A DNA stretch of 48,869 nucleotides from Bacteroidota bacterium. GTDB taxonomy: Bacteria > Bacteroidota > Bacteroidia > Flavobacteriales > Flavobacteriaceae. Below the pieces are notes generated by a model. That model was not told the DNA's origin, searched no databases, and saw nothing but the letters and a program-made list of their open reading frames with translations. Each line of letters starts with the position of its first letter. Position 1 is the first letter of the stretch. The translations under genes and the position numbers were made by a program. Shown piece by piece: positions 7,901 through 15,242 of the stretch. The stretch is taken from positions 1 to 48,869 of the forward strand of contig JAQCCM010000012.1 of assembly GCA_027621175.1 (NCBI GenBank), given 5' to 3'.

Positions 7901-9319
7901 GCAGGATTTAGTAAAGGTCAAGCCGATGTGTTGCGCAAAGCCATGGGTAAAAAGATTTTTGCGCTGTTGGAGCAGTTAAAGCCTCAATTTTTAAATGGCG
8001 GAGAAGAGCGCGGGCATCCAAGAGAAATTCTGGAAAAAATATGGAAAGATTGGGAGGCATTTGCCTCTTATGCATTTAATAAATCGCATTCTACTTGCTA
8101 TGCGTGGGTAGCCTATCAAACCGCATATTTGAAAGCAAATTATCCTGCAGAATATATGGCAGCGGTACTTTCTAACAACATGAGCGATATCAAACAAGTG
8201 AGCTTTTTTATGGAAGAATGTCGTCGTATGGGTATTTCGGTTCTTGGACCAGATGCGAACGAGTCGTTCTATAAGTTCACTGTTAACGACCAAGGTGCTA
8301 TTCGTTTTGGTATGGGTGCCGTAAAGGGTGTGGGACATGCTGCTGTGAAAACCATAGTGGAAAAACGTAGAGAAAAACCCTACACGTCTATTTTTGATTT
8401 GACCCAACGTATAGATTTACGTGCAGCAAATAAAAAATCGTTTGAGAGTTTGATTTTAGCGGGTGGTTTTGATTCGCTTTCATCTGCACACCGAGCACAA
8501 TATTTTCATCACAATGGGGATGGAGTGAGTTTTGTGGAAAAGGCATTGCGATACGGCGCACAGCATCAGGAAAATGAGCAATCTTCACAAGTAAGTTTGT
8601 TTGGTGCAGATTCGTCAGTAAGCATTCCTACCCCAACACTTCCCGACTGCGAGCCTTGGGATGCACTACATACCTTAAAGCAAGAAAAAGAAGTGGTTGG
8701 AATTTATCTTTCAGGACATCCTCTTGATGATTTTGCTTCTGCTATGAAGCATTTTTGCAATGCTAGGGTGGGCTTGTTTCACGATCTTACCCCACTGGTG
8801 AATAAAGAACTCAGCTTTGGCGGTATGGTGGGCGAAGTACAGCATCGGGTTTCCAAGAACGGAAAAGGCTGGGCGATATTCTCCCTAGAGGATTTTGAAG
8901 AGTCATATGAGTTTAAAATTTTTGGTGAGGAGTATCTTAAATACCGCCACTTCTTGGTTTCGGATAGTTTTGTACATATAAAAGCACTTGTTAAGGAAGG
9001 TTGGCTCAATAGAGAAACAGGAAAACGCGGGGAGCCAAGATTACAATTTAATGCCTTTCAACAATTACAAGATACGCTTACAACATACACTAAAAAAATC
9101 ACCTTGCAATTGGATGTCAAACGTATAGACGACCAATTACTGGTGTTTTTGGAAAAGCTATTCAAAGAAAACAAAGGGGATCACAAGGTAGATATGACGT
9201 TTTATGAAACTGAGGAGCAATTAAAACTGGTTACCTCAAGCCGGAAAGTAAAAGTTCATGTAGGTGATACGTTTTTAGCTGCATTAGACGCTTATCCTGT
9301 TTCTTACAAATTAAATTAA
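4988..9319 (+). CDS. dnaE: DNA polymerase III alpha with fused N-terminal exonuclease
   Basis: This 1443-aa replicative polymerase starts with a DnaQ-like 3'-5' exonuclease (about 1-185): D6/E8 in FDTETTG, H100-D105 in HNVGFD, H170-D175 in HNATAD. A PHP domain begins near 250 (FAHLHTLSQFSVL); its usual TDHG motif reads T291-D292-L293-G294, losing a metal-binding His. The palm has VGPGRGSAAGSVVAY and PDIDIDF with catalytic D675 and D677. YRPGPLEYIP, the tandem HhH region and an OB fold (FGGMVGEVQHRVS) follow, with a divergent tail after about 1340. The fusion supplies proofreading in cis, a layout found in Flavobacteriia. A weak promoter-like TAACTTCG lies at 4954-4961. It diverges from rpsP; trxA follows 98 bp downstream. 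Confidence 0.95.
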   Translation: MFLIFDTETTGLPKRWNAPISDSENWPRCVQVAWQLRDEHGTLVEHKDFIVTPDGFDIPYESEQIHGISTALAKKQGVSLSEVLTAFETTLARTKYVVGHNVGFDVNIMGAELHRLQRDTSITTMPVLDTCTEQTATLCQLPGGRGGKFKLPTLTELYKHIFNESFEEAHNATADVEATTRVFLELIRQNKFTNSKLEEPAVVVARIQETYANLVPLIGLTHQNLKAASEKLVKEAQPIIQATPTTKQGVSDFAFAHLHTLSQFSVLQSTIRVKELAETADNLNMPAVALTDLGNLMGAFHFVKSVKQVNAQRADDDTRPPLKPIIGITLHVCGNHQDRSRRDDGYQVVFLAKNKAGYQNLSKLSSLAYTKGFYYVPRVDRNLIQQYKNDVIVLTGNVYGEVPSKLLNVGEKQAEEALLWWKENFGDDLYIEIMRHQQEDENRINPVLVQFSQRHDIKLVATNSAYYLKQEEANAHDILLCVKDGEKQATPIGRGRGYRYGLPNQEYYFKTPEQMRSLFADLPQALESISEIVEKVEHFDLARDVLLPKFDIPAQFVSEEDAKDGGKRGENAYLRHLTYEGANQRYSNLDDELKERIDFELSVIENTGYPGYFLIVQDFIAAARNMDVSVGPGRGSAAGSVVAYCLKITNIDPIKYDLLFERFLNPDRVSLPDIDIDFDDEGRSRVMDYVIEKYGANQVAQIITYGTMAAKSSIRDTARVLDLSLSDADRVAKLVPNMKLKKIFDLDDKALKESLRSDEFARVSELKAIAEGSDLEAETLKQAQILEGSLRNTGIHACGVIITPDDITEFVPIATAKDSDLYVTQFDNAVVEDAGLLKMDFLGLKTLTLIKDTVKLVKYRHDIDLNPDAFPLDDAPTYELFQRGETVGIFQYESAGMQKYLRDLKPNVFEDLIAMNALYRPGPLEYIPSFVRRKNGQEEITYDLPAMEQYLKQTYGITVYQEQVMLLSQSLAGFSKGQADVLRKAMGKKIFALLEQLKPQFLNGGEERGHPREILEKIWKDWEAFASYAFNKSHSTCYAWVAYQTAYLKANYPAEYMAAVLSNNMSDIKQVSFFMEECRRMGISVLGPDANESFYKFTVNDQGAIRFGMGAVKGVGHAAVKTIVEKRREKPYTSIFDLTQRIDLRAANKKSFESLILAGGFDSLSSAHRAQYFHHNGDGVSFVEKALRYGAQHQENEQSSQVSLFGADSSVSIPTPTLPDCEPWDALHTLKQEKEVVGIYLSGHPLDDFASAMKHFCNARVGLFHDLTPLVNKELSFGGMVGEVQHRVSKNGKGWAIFSLEDFEESYEFKIFGEEYLKYRHFLVSDSFVHIKALVKEGWLNRETGKRGEPRLQFNAFQQLQDTLTTYTKKITLQLDVKRIDDQLLVFLEKLFKENKGDHKVDMTFYETEEQLKLVTSSRKVKVHVGDTFLAALDAYPVSYKLN

Positions 9320-9363
9320 GTATCAAAAACCCAAATATGACAATAACAAGAGTTGATGCAATG

Positions 9364-9396
9364 TTTCCTATTTTGCAAAAAAAGGTGGTACATTTG
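9364..9396 (+). promoter_or_regulatory. probable trxA promoter
   Basis: TACATTTG at 9389-9396 fits TAnnTTTG; TTTC at 9364-9367 is an imperfect -33 box, 21 nt upstream. The trxA ATG lies 21 nt downstream of the -7 box. Confidence 0.5.
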
Positions 9397-9417
9397 ACTA
9401 CCTAAAATTAGAATGAT

Positions 9418-9735
9418 ATGGCATTAGAAATTACAGATGCTAGCTTTGACGAAGTGGTATTAAAATCCAGTCAACCTGTTTTGGTTGATTTCTGGGCAGA
9501 GTGGTGCGGTCCTTGCCGCATGGTCGGTCCTATTATCGATGAGCTAAGCAAAGAGTACGACGGCAAGGCTGTTGTAGGAAAAGTAGATGTGGACAACAAC
9601 CAAGAATTTGCTGCTAAATTTGGCGTTCGTAATATCCCAACAGTATTGTTGTTTAAGAATGGCGAATTGGTAGATCGTAAAGTTGGCGTATCTCCAAAAG
9701 CGGTTTATGCTGCTGCAATTGAGGAGCAACTATAA
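9418..9735 (+). CDS. trxA: thioredoxin
   Basis: Cytosolic thioredoxin of 105 aa, the standard length. The redox site WCGPC has C30 and C33, preceded by VLVDFWAE with the buried Asp24-type residue; the cis-proline loop is NIPTVLLFKNGE and the fold closes with VGVSPKAVY. No signal peptide. It is reduced by thioredoxin reductase and serves ribonucleotide reductase and other disulfide exchanges. It has its own promoter and lies between dnaE and the tRNA-Asp gene. Confidence 0.95.
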   Translation: MALEITDASFDEVVLKSSQPVLVDFWAEWCGPCRMVGPIIDELSKEYDGKAVVGKVDVDNNQEFAAKFGVRNIPTVLLFKNGELVDRKVGVSPKAVYAAAIEEQL

Positions 9736-9752
9736 TCAAAAGTTTATTTACG

Positions 9753-9783
9753 TTTGTGTATCCGAAAATGCGGTGTATATTTG
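9753..9783 (+). promoter_or_regulatory. tRNA-Asp promoter
   Basis: TTTG at 9753-9756, 19-nt spacer, TATATTTG at 9776-9783: a full Bacteroidota consensus. The mature tRNA begins 18 nt after the -7 box, leaving a very short leader. Confidence 0.8.
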
Positions 9784-9801
9784 CACGCACCTAACGCAAA
9801 C

Positions 9802-9875
9802 GGTCTGGTAGTTCAGCTGGTTAGAATACATGCCTGTCACGCATGGGGTCGCGGGTTCGAGTCCCGTCCAGACCG
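9802..9875 (+). tRNA. tRNA-Asp (anticodon GTC)
   Basis: The acceptor stem pairs GGTCTGG (9802-9808) with CCAGACC (9868-9874), discriminator G at 9875. The D arm contains AGCTGGTTAGA. The anticodon arm is CATGC-CTGTCAC-GCATG with anticodon GTC at 9836-9838. The T arm is GCGGG-TTCGAGT-CCCGT. CCA is not encoded. A terminator begins two nucleotides after the gene. Confidence 0.97.
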
Positions 9876-9877
9876 CT

Positions 9878-9897
9878 AAGCACTTTAAGTGCTTTTT
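9878..9897 (+). terminator. terminator of tRNA-Asp
   Basis: AAGCACT (9878-9884), loop TTA, AGTGCTT (9888-9894), T-run to 9897. Confidence 0.8.
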
Positions 9898-9917
9898 GAA
9901 ATCAACGCGTTGTGTTG

Positions 9918-9956
9918 CTTGCAAACATCAGTTTGCAAGAGGTTCGTAGAAGAACC
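9918..9956. repeat. two short hairpins after tRNA-Asp
   Basis: CTTGCAAAC (9918-9926), loop ATCA, GTTTGCAAG (9931-9939) is a perfect 9-bp stem. GGTTC (9941-9945) / GAACC (9952-9956) is a second stem. Neither has a T-tract. With the terminators on both sides they make a hairpin-rich 110-bp block with no open reading frame; possibly the residue of an old insertion next to the tRNA. Confidence 0.5.
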
Positions 9957-9962
9957 CATGAG

Positions 9963-9990
9963 AAGCTTTCCTGAATTGGAGGGCTTTTTT
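9963..9990 (+). terminator. second terminator downstream of tRNA-Asp
   Basis: AAGCTTTCC (9963-9971), loop TGAATT, GGAGGGCTT (9978-9986) with two G-U pairs, then T-run to 9990. It insulates the DUF983 gene from upstream transcription. Confidence 0.7.
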
Positions 9991-10003
9991 GCTTTATTGA
10001 TAT

Positions 10004-10011
10004 TACATTTG
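10004..10011 (+). promoter_or_regulatory. probable -7 box of the DUF983 gene
   Basis: TACATTTG matches TAnnTTTG; the -33 region is not clear. It predicts transcription starting near 10018, which favours ATG 10027 over the TTG at 10021 as the start. Confidence 0.45.
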
Positions 10012-10026
10012 ATTTAAATTTTGATA

Positions 10027-10401
10027 ATGAGTTTCATTCAATCCCTCCTCTTTTTGCGCTGTCCTAAATGCCGAACCGGCAAAATGTTTCAACACAAACC
10101 CTATAGCTTTAAAGGGATAACCTCATTAAATAAAAGTTGTCCGCATTGTAATACATCCTACCAATTAGAGCCTTCTTTTTTCTATGGTTCCATGTATGTT
10201 TCATACGCTTTGGGAGTAGCATTGGCAGTTGCGGTATATGTATTACTACTGCTTTTGGGATTAGGGCAATATGCACTCACCTCATTTTTTATTATTGCTA
10301 CTGCCATTGTAGTGCTTGCGCCTTATGTGTATCAACTTTCAAAAGTGGTGTGGGCGAGCTTCTTTATAAAATACGATCCCAAAAAATCTATCAAAAACTA
10401 A
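10027..10401 (+). CDS. DUF983 small membrane protein
   Basis: About 124 aa. An N-terminal zinc-ribbon-like module with two CxxC pairs (CPKC near residue 13 and CPHC near 40) precedes two transmembrane helices (ALGVALAVAVYVLLLLLGLG and FFIIATAIVVLAPYVY). This is the DUF983 architecture, common in Bacteroidota and alphaproteobacteria; no biochemical function is established. I start at ATG 10027 rather than TTG 10021 on codon and promoter grounds. Its stop overlaps the stop of the convergent mechanosensitive channel gene by four bases. Confidence 0.8.
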   Translation: MSFIQSLLFLRCPKCRTGKMFQHKPYSFKGITSLNKSCPHCNTSYQLEPSFFYGSMYVSYALGVALAVAVYVLLLLLGLGQYALTSFFIIATAIVVLAPYVYQLSKVVWASFFIKYDPKKSIKN

Positions 10402-11624
10402 GCATTTGCCTGCTGCTCAAATTCAAAGAGCGTAATATGAAAAAAGGAGGCTGACGCCAATATGTGGTCAAAAATATCTGCAGAAATCATTTCGTGATTT
10501 TTCCACGCTTTGTCAGAAGTAAAGGCATATATTTCTAGCGGAATACCGTTTGGTGTTGGTGCAAGTTGCCGGCACATAACGGTAAGTTTTTGATTGATGC
10601 TGGGGTGTTGTTCCAGATAGGTTTCAATATACGATCGAAACAAGCCAATATTAGTAAGGTTTCTTCCGTTTACTGGAATGGAAGTATCGGTTTTCAGGGC
10701 TTTATTGTAAGCAGCAATTTCTTCTTTTTTCGCTTGAACAATGGCTTTAAAGCGCTCCAGTTGTGTAATGCCAGTCAGTTCTTCATCGTTTAAAAAGCGT
10801 ACTGAAGATGCGCGAATGTAAAGCGGACGTTTGATACGCCTTCCTTCAGATTCGCTCATGCCACGCCAGTTTTTTATGGAACTAGACAATAATTTATAGG
10901 TTGGCACCGTAGTTATGGTATTATCGAAATTTTGAACTTTAATGGTGGATAGGTTAATTTCAATTACATAACCATCTGCGCCATAAGACTCCATGGTGAT
11001 CCAATCGCCAATACGCACCAAATCATTTGCGGCAATTTGAATGCTTGCTACAAACCCTAAAATGGTGTCTTTAAACACCAACAAAATAACTGCGGAAAGC
11101 GCACCAAGTCCTGTAAAAAAGTACACCAAATCTTTTCCCGAAAGAATGGAAAAGGTCAACAATAGTCCAATCCCCCACAAGAAAATCATAACAACTTGGA
11201 TGTAGCTTTCTATGGGTTTATCTTTGAATTGTGTCCGACTTTGCAATTCTTGTTTTAGGGTACGCAATAAACTGCGTAGGGTGACTATAGCCACAAAAAC
11301 AGCATACACATCCAGTAGCGCATGAAGCCAATTTTCGATGCTTATATTGCCATTAGCCCAAAGCCCAACCGCCGCACTTAAGAAAAAATAGGGTGCAAAA
11401 CGCGATATGTTTTTTGGGAATTTGTTTTCTATTAAAGAGTCGTCTATGGTTGTTTTTGTTGAATTTGCGATGCGATGAAACACCTGAATTAAAATAAATC
11501 GAACGAATACGCGTAACAACCAAGCGACGGTAAGCAAGATTAAAGAAAAGAGGATAAAGTCTGCCCACCATGCCAATGTAGCTGACCAGCCCAATCCAAT
11601 TAAAAAGTCGTAAATTATGTGCAT
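10398..11624 (-). CDS. mechanosensitive channel, MscS superfamily (YbdG-like)
   Basis: 408 aa, near the length of E. coli YbdG (MscM). About four to five N-terminal membrane segments are followed by the MscS pore/beta domain: VILLVFKDTILGFVASIQI, NDLVRIGDWITMESYGADG, VIEINLSTIKVQNFDNTITT and VPTYKLLSSSIKNWRGMSES. The YGADG and NWRGMSES segments are the YbdG-type version of the domain. Its likely role is tension-gated release of solutes during hypo-osmotic shock at the inner membrane. It is a single-gene unit; ATG 11624 is the natural start. Stops overlap with the DUF983 gene. Confidence 0.88.
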   Translation of the reverse strand: MHIIYDFLIGLGWSATLAWWADFILFSLILLTVAWLLRVFVRFILIQVFHRIANSTKTTIDDSLIENKFPKNISRFAPYFFLSAAVGLWANGNISIENWLHALLDVYAVFVAIVTLRSLLRTLKQELQSRTQFKDKPIESYIQVVMIFLWGIGLLLTFSILSGKDLVYFFTGLGALSAVILLVFKDTILGFVASIQIAANDLVRIGDWITMESYGADGYVIEINLSTIKVQNFDNTITTVPTYKLLSSSIKNWRGMSESEGRRIKRPLYIRASSVRFLNDEELTGITQLERFKAIVQAKKEEIAAYNKALKTDTSIPVNGRNLTNIGLFRSYIETYLEQHPSINQKLTVMCRQLAPTPNGIPLEIYAFTSDKAWKNHEMISADIFDHILASASFFHITLFEFEQQANA

Positions 11625-11673
11625 TAGGCTAAATTAGTCAATTCTCACAGACAAAGGCTATATTTAACTATCC

Positions 11674-11712
11674 AAAAAAAAACACCCGTACCAAAAAAGG
11701 AGGTACGGGTGT
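11674..11712 (-). terminator. minus-strand terminator with no gene feeding it
   Basis: ACACCCGTACC (11682-11692) and GGTACGGGTGT (11702-11712) make a perfect 11-bp stem; the A-run at 11674-11682 becomes a T-tract on the minus strand. No minus-strand gene ends here: the next one upstream on that strand stops at 12932, beyond the plus-strand kinase gene. It may stop antisense transcription or be a relic. Confidence 0.7.
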
Positions 11713-11769
11713 CAAAACAATAACCAATAAAAATGTTAAGACATTACAACTTATTATGTTCCACGAATC

Positions 11770-12948
11770 ATGCCAAACCTTTATTTTTTTAAATATTTCG
11801 CCACTTTTCTTTTTATTTCCCTGATTATAGGCTTAAAAAGTAACGCTCAAAACAAGGGATCTTTTGATATACGCATTCATCAGATTGAATATATTGATGC
11901 TGAATCAGAACAACTTACCTATTTAGATTCTGAGAGTCTTGTAAAAGAATTGAGGCTTTCTCGCAATTATAACCACGTGTATGTCGAGCTAGAACACAAT
12001 CCGGATACACAATATTCGTTCAAGGTAACAGGTGGGGCAGGCTTGGGAGATTGGGAAAAGTCAACAAATGAAATTCACTTGGTTGGGCTTTCTAGAGGCG
12101 AACATCAATTGTATATTCGTGGAGAAAGTAACGGATTAACATCTAATTTACAGCAATTTAAGATTTACATTTCCTCTCCATATTATTTAAAATGGTGGTT
12201 TATTTCGCTTATCATTGTTTTGGTTATTGGTGTTTTTTATATGTTTTTGGTTTTAGAAGCAAAATTGCTGAAAGAACGTAAAGACCGAAACCTTCAAGTT
12301 TCTAATTTAGAAGCCAGGGCGTATAGAGCGCAAATGAATCCACATTTTATTTTTAATGCCTTAAATGGAATACAAACCGCTAAGATTTTGGGCGGTGAAA
12401 AGGAGTTTAACAATTATATTACCTCATTTTCGAAACTTATTCGCAACACTATTGAAATGAGCAGTGTGGACCGGATATCTGTTACTGAAGAAGCAAAATA
12501 CATCACCAATTATATCGAACTGCAAGCGCTTAGACTTGAGGAAAAAATTGATTTGGAATTTAAAATAGACCCTAGTATTGATCAAAATGAAGTGTATTTG
12601 CCATGTATGATGTTGCAACCTATTGTGGAAAATTCTATAGTGCACGGCATCATTCCGAAGGGTAAAAGCGGGAAAATCACGATAGATTTAATACGAGAAG
12701 GAGAAATGCTAAGGATATGTATAACCGACAATGGTATTGGTCGTGTTGCTGCTGCTAAAGAAAGAAAAAAATATGCGAATCATAAGTCGTTTGCTACGAA
12801 AATAATGCGCGATAGAATTGATATTTTTAACTATTACAACGACAAAAAACTGAGTTTCACTATTGAAGATTTATATCAGGATGATGGCAATGCAGCTGGG
12901 ACTAAAGTCACCCTTTTAGTACCAATAGACCTTAAGACAAGGAACTGA
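11770..12948 (+). CDS. LytS-family sensor histidine kinase
   Basis: 392 aa. A signal peptide (ends near SNAQ, residue 27) is followed by a Y_Y_Y-like extracellular beta domain (~30-135), one transmembrane helix (YLKWWFISLIIVLVIGVFYM), a short coiled coil, the His_kinase domain with phospho-acceptor His192 in RAQMNPHFIFNALNGIQ, and a HATPase with VENSIVHGI and CITDNGIGR. Many Bacteroidota relatives carry a full beta-propeller sensor before the Y_Y_Y domain; here it is absent. No LytTR response regulator is adjacent, so it is an orphan or acts on a distant partner. Its 3' end overlaps the convergent GYDIA kinase gene by 17 bp. Stimulus unknown. Confidence 0.85.
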   Translation: MPNLYFFKYFATFLFISLIIGLKSNAQNKGSFDIRIHQIEYIDAESEQLTYLDSESLVKELRLSRNYNHVYVELEHNPDTQYSFKVTGGAGLGDWEKSTNEIHLVGLSRGEHQLYIRGESNGLTSNLQQFKIYISSPYYLKWWFISLIIVLVIGVFYMFLVLEAKLLKERKDRNLQVSNLEARAYRAQMNPHFIFNALNGIQTAKILGGEKEFNNYITSFSKLIRNTIEMSSVDRISVTEEAKYITNYIELQALRLEEKIDLEFKIDPSIDQNEVYLPCMMLQPIVENSIVHGIIPKGKSGKITIDLIREGEMLRICITDNGIGRVAAAKERKKYANHKSFATKIMRDRIDIFNYYNDKKLSFTIEDLYQDDGNAAGTKVTLLVPIDLKTRN

Positions 12949-13834
12949 TAAGCGCATCATAGCGCAAACAAGTAGTATAGCCTTTTTTTGAAAAGTAATT
13001 TGGTATAGATGTATTACCACATGCCAAAATAAAATCACCGCCCCACGCACCAAGGCTTTTGATGGCGCCATCAAAGTCAGCAAAAAGACGCTTTTGCACG
13101 GGCTTCATTCCAATTAAATCACCTACAATTTCTTCGTGTTGAAACATGAACACTTGAAAATTTTCAATCGTTGATTTTTCTAAAAATCCTCTAGTCAGTT
13201 CATCGATTTCTTTGATTGTTGATGGTGTGAGTTTGCTTTGGTCAAATGCAGCCACTGCTTTTTGGCTGTCTTGCTTCTGATTCAGATGGACAAAAAACAA
13301 GCGATCTTTATATTCGGGTGAAAAATCCACAGCAGTGACTTTAGGTGCTAGGGGATTGGTACGTTCATAAACCAATGCACTTTTTGATGTAGCACATGCA
13401 ATATCGTAACCGCTACCTCCAAAAACCTCTTGTTGTAATACGTATGGATTTACGTTTGACCATTGCGATAAAAGGGATATTAAAGTTGACGAACTTCCTA
13501 GCCCCCACGAACGGTCAAAATCGAGTGTGGTGGTAAACGAAAACCCTGTTGAGGTATTCCAGCAGTTTGAATTTTGGGTTTTAATTTCTAAAAATAAATG
13601 TTGTAATCTATTGCCAATTTCATCAAGGCGTTTGGGTACGAACGAAGTAATATCAAATTCATTTTCGTACCACAAATTTCCATACTGATCTACACTTTTC
13701 CATATAATGGTATTTCCAGTTTCAGCAACTTCCAACGACTGTCCCAGTTTGGTGGGAACTGCCAATGCTTTTGCACCACCCAGAACGGCATATTCTGCCG
13801 TTAGCAATAATTTTCCGTGTGCAAAAAATTTCAT
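12932..13834 (-). CDS. GYDIA-family GHMP kinase (mevalonate pathway)
   Basis: 300 aa. GHMP kinase motifs: FAHGKLLLTAEYAVLGGAKA at the N-terminus, WGLGSSSTLISLL (phosphate-binding motif), and GAWGGDFILACGN near the C-terminus. GGSGYDIACATS gives the family its name. In Bacteroidota such genes sit beside HMG-CoA reductase, as here (4-bp ATGA overlap), and are thought to phosphorylate mevalonate or phosphomevalonate for isoprenoid synthesis. Which of the two it acts on cannot be told from sequence. Confidence 0.88.
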   Translation of the reverse strand: MKFFAHGKLLLTAEYAVLGGAKALAVPTKLGQSLEVAETGNTIIWKSVDQYGNLWYENEFDITSFVPKRLDEIGNRLQHLFLEIKTQNSNCWNTSTGFSFTTTLDFDRSWGLGSSSTLISLLSQWSNVNPYVLQQEVFGGSGYDIACATSKSALVYERTNPLAPKVTAVDFSPEYKDRLFFVHLNQKQDSQKAVAAFDQSKLTPSTIKEIDELTRGFLEKSTIENFQVFMFQHEEIVGDLIGMKPVQKRLFADFDGAIKSLGAWGGDFILACGNTSIPNYFSKKGYTTCLRYDALISSLS

Positions 13835-15165
13835 TTCGAACGTAGTTTTTCAAGCACTTCTACAACAGCGTGATGCGACACTGTATGTTTTTTAAAATGT
13901 TCTACCACCGCTTCTTTTTCGGGAGGCGTTGCTTCAAATTGGTTTAAGATATTGAGTAAATGCATTTTCATATGCCCTTGTTGAATACCTGTGGTTACCA
14001 AGCTTTTTACGGCTGCAAAATTTTGCGCCAGTCCAGCTACAGCAATAATCTGCATCAGTTCTTCTGCGTTTGGTGTTCCCATAAGCTCATGGCACCATTG
14101 AACCATAGGGTGCAGTTTGGTAAGTCCGCCCACCGTTCCTATAGCCAATGGAAGCGTAAGCGAAAAGTGGAATATCTCATTTTTGATTTCAGCTTTAGAC
14201 AAACTGCGATATTGTCCGCTATCGGCTGCAAAGGCGTGTACGCCTGCAGCTACGGCTCTAAAATCATTTCCGCTGGCAATGACTACCGCATCTACACCAT
14301 TCATTATGCCTTTGTTGTGCGTAACGGCACGATAAGGTTCTAATTCCGCAATGCGAACAGCTTGCACAAACTTTTCTGCAAACAATTGACTTTCAGCTTC
14401 ATTGGGCAACAACTCTGACACGGGACACGACACAGCTGCCTCTACCAAACAATTGGGTACATGGTTAGATAAAATACTCATAACTACTTCTATATCTTTT
14501 TCACTAGCTGAAAAGGCGTCGTGTTGCGCAGCGAGTTCACGTAGGGTATGTGCCAATTGCTCTAAGCAAGAATTGATAAAGTTTGCACCCATGGAGTCTT
14601 TGGTTTCAAAGCGTACATCCAGCTGAAAGTAGCCTTCTAACAATGCGGTTTTATTAACCAATGTCAAGGATGTAATACCACCACCGCGCGCACGCATGTT
14701 TTTGGTAATGGGTTCGGTAGCTTCCAAAAGACTTGCCTTGTTCGTGTCAAAAAATGTTTGAAGATGGTTGGGATCTCCATTGAATATAAAATGCACTTGC
14801 CCCACCTTCTCGGTACCTAAAACACGTGCTTTGAACCCGCCTTTGGTAGCCCAAAACTTAGCGGCATTTGCCGCTGCTGCCACCACCGAACTTTCTTCAA
14901 TCGCCATGGGAATGGTCAAGGTTTTATGGTTGATGATAAAGTTGGGCGCAACGCCAATGGGCAGGTAAAAATTAGCAACCGCATTTTCAATAAAATCGTC
15001 GTGGAGGTTTTGCCTTTTGGCATCTGGGTGGGTATAGGTGGCCAACAGTTCTTTTGCTTGCGTTGGATCTTGAAATGCATTTTCGGTAATCCATGCTATT
15101 TTTTCGGCTTTGGTTTTTTTAGAAAACCCCGAAACCAATGCGTCTTGCCTCTTTTGATTGCTCAT
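13831..15165 (-). CDS. mvaA: hydroxymethylglutaryl-CoA reductase, class II
   Basis: 444 aa, class II (mvaA-like) length. Motifs: EESSVVAAAANAAKFW near residue 92 (catalytic Glu), MGANFINSCLE, THNKGIMNGVDAVV (catalytic Lys), ASGNDFRAVAAGVHA (catalytic Asp), GTVGGLTKLHP (cofactor loop) and a His pair in SHHAV at the C-terminal flap. It converts HMG-CoA and mevalonate; beside the GYDIA kinase it most likely works in the biosynthetic direction despite the 'degradative' label of the class. A -7 box lies only five bases before the ATG, suggesting a leaderless message. Confidence 0.93.
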   Translation of the reverse strand: MSNQKRQDALVSGFSKKTKAEKIAWITENAFQDPTQAKELLATYTHPDAKRQNLHDDFIENAVANFYLPIGVAPNFIINHKTLTIPMAIEESSVVAAAANAAKFWATKGGFKARVLGTEKVGQVHFIFNGDPNHLQTFFDTNKASLLEATEPITKNMRARGGGITSLTLVNKTALLEGYFQLDVRFETKDSMGANFINSCLEQLAHTLRELAAQHDAFSASEKDIEVVMSILSNHVPNCLVEAAVSCPVSELLPNEAESQLFAEKFVQAVRIAELEPYRAVTHNKGIMNGVDAVVIASGNDFRAVAAGVHAFAADSGQYRSLSKAEIKNEIFHFSLTLPLAIGTVGGLTKLHPMVQWCHELMGTPNAEELMQIIAVAGLAQNFAAVKSLVTTGIQQGHMKMHLLNILNQFEATPPEKEAVVEHFKKHTVSHHAVVEVLEKLRSK

Positions 15166-15169
15166 GGGG

Positions 15170-15177
15170 CAAAGATA
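15170..15177 (-). promoter_or_regulatory. -7 box immediately upstream of mvaA
   Basis: Minus-strand TATCTTTG matches TAnnTTTG and is followed by C, as is usual in this phylum. Only four bases separate it from the mvaA ATG. The -33 region is weak. Confidence 0.5.
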
Positions 15178-15242
15178 AGGATGTCTTAACAGTTCTAATC
15201 ATTCCCTCAAAAATCCTATATTAGCACAACAACAACTTAATC

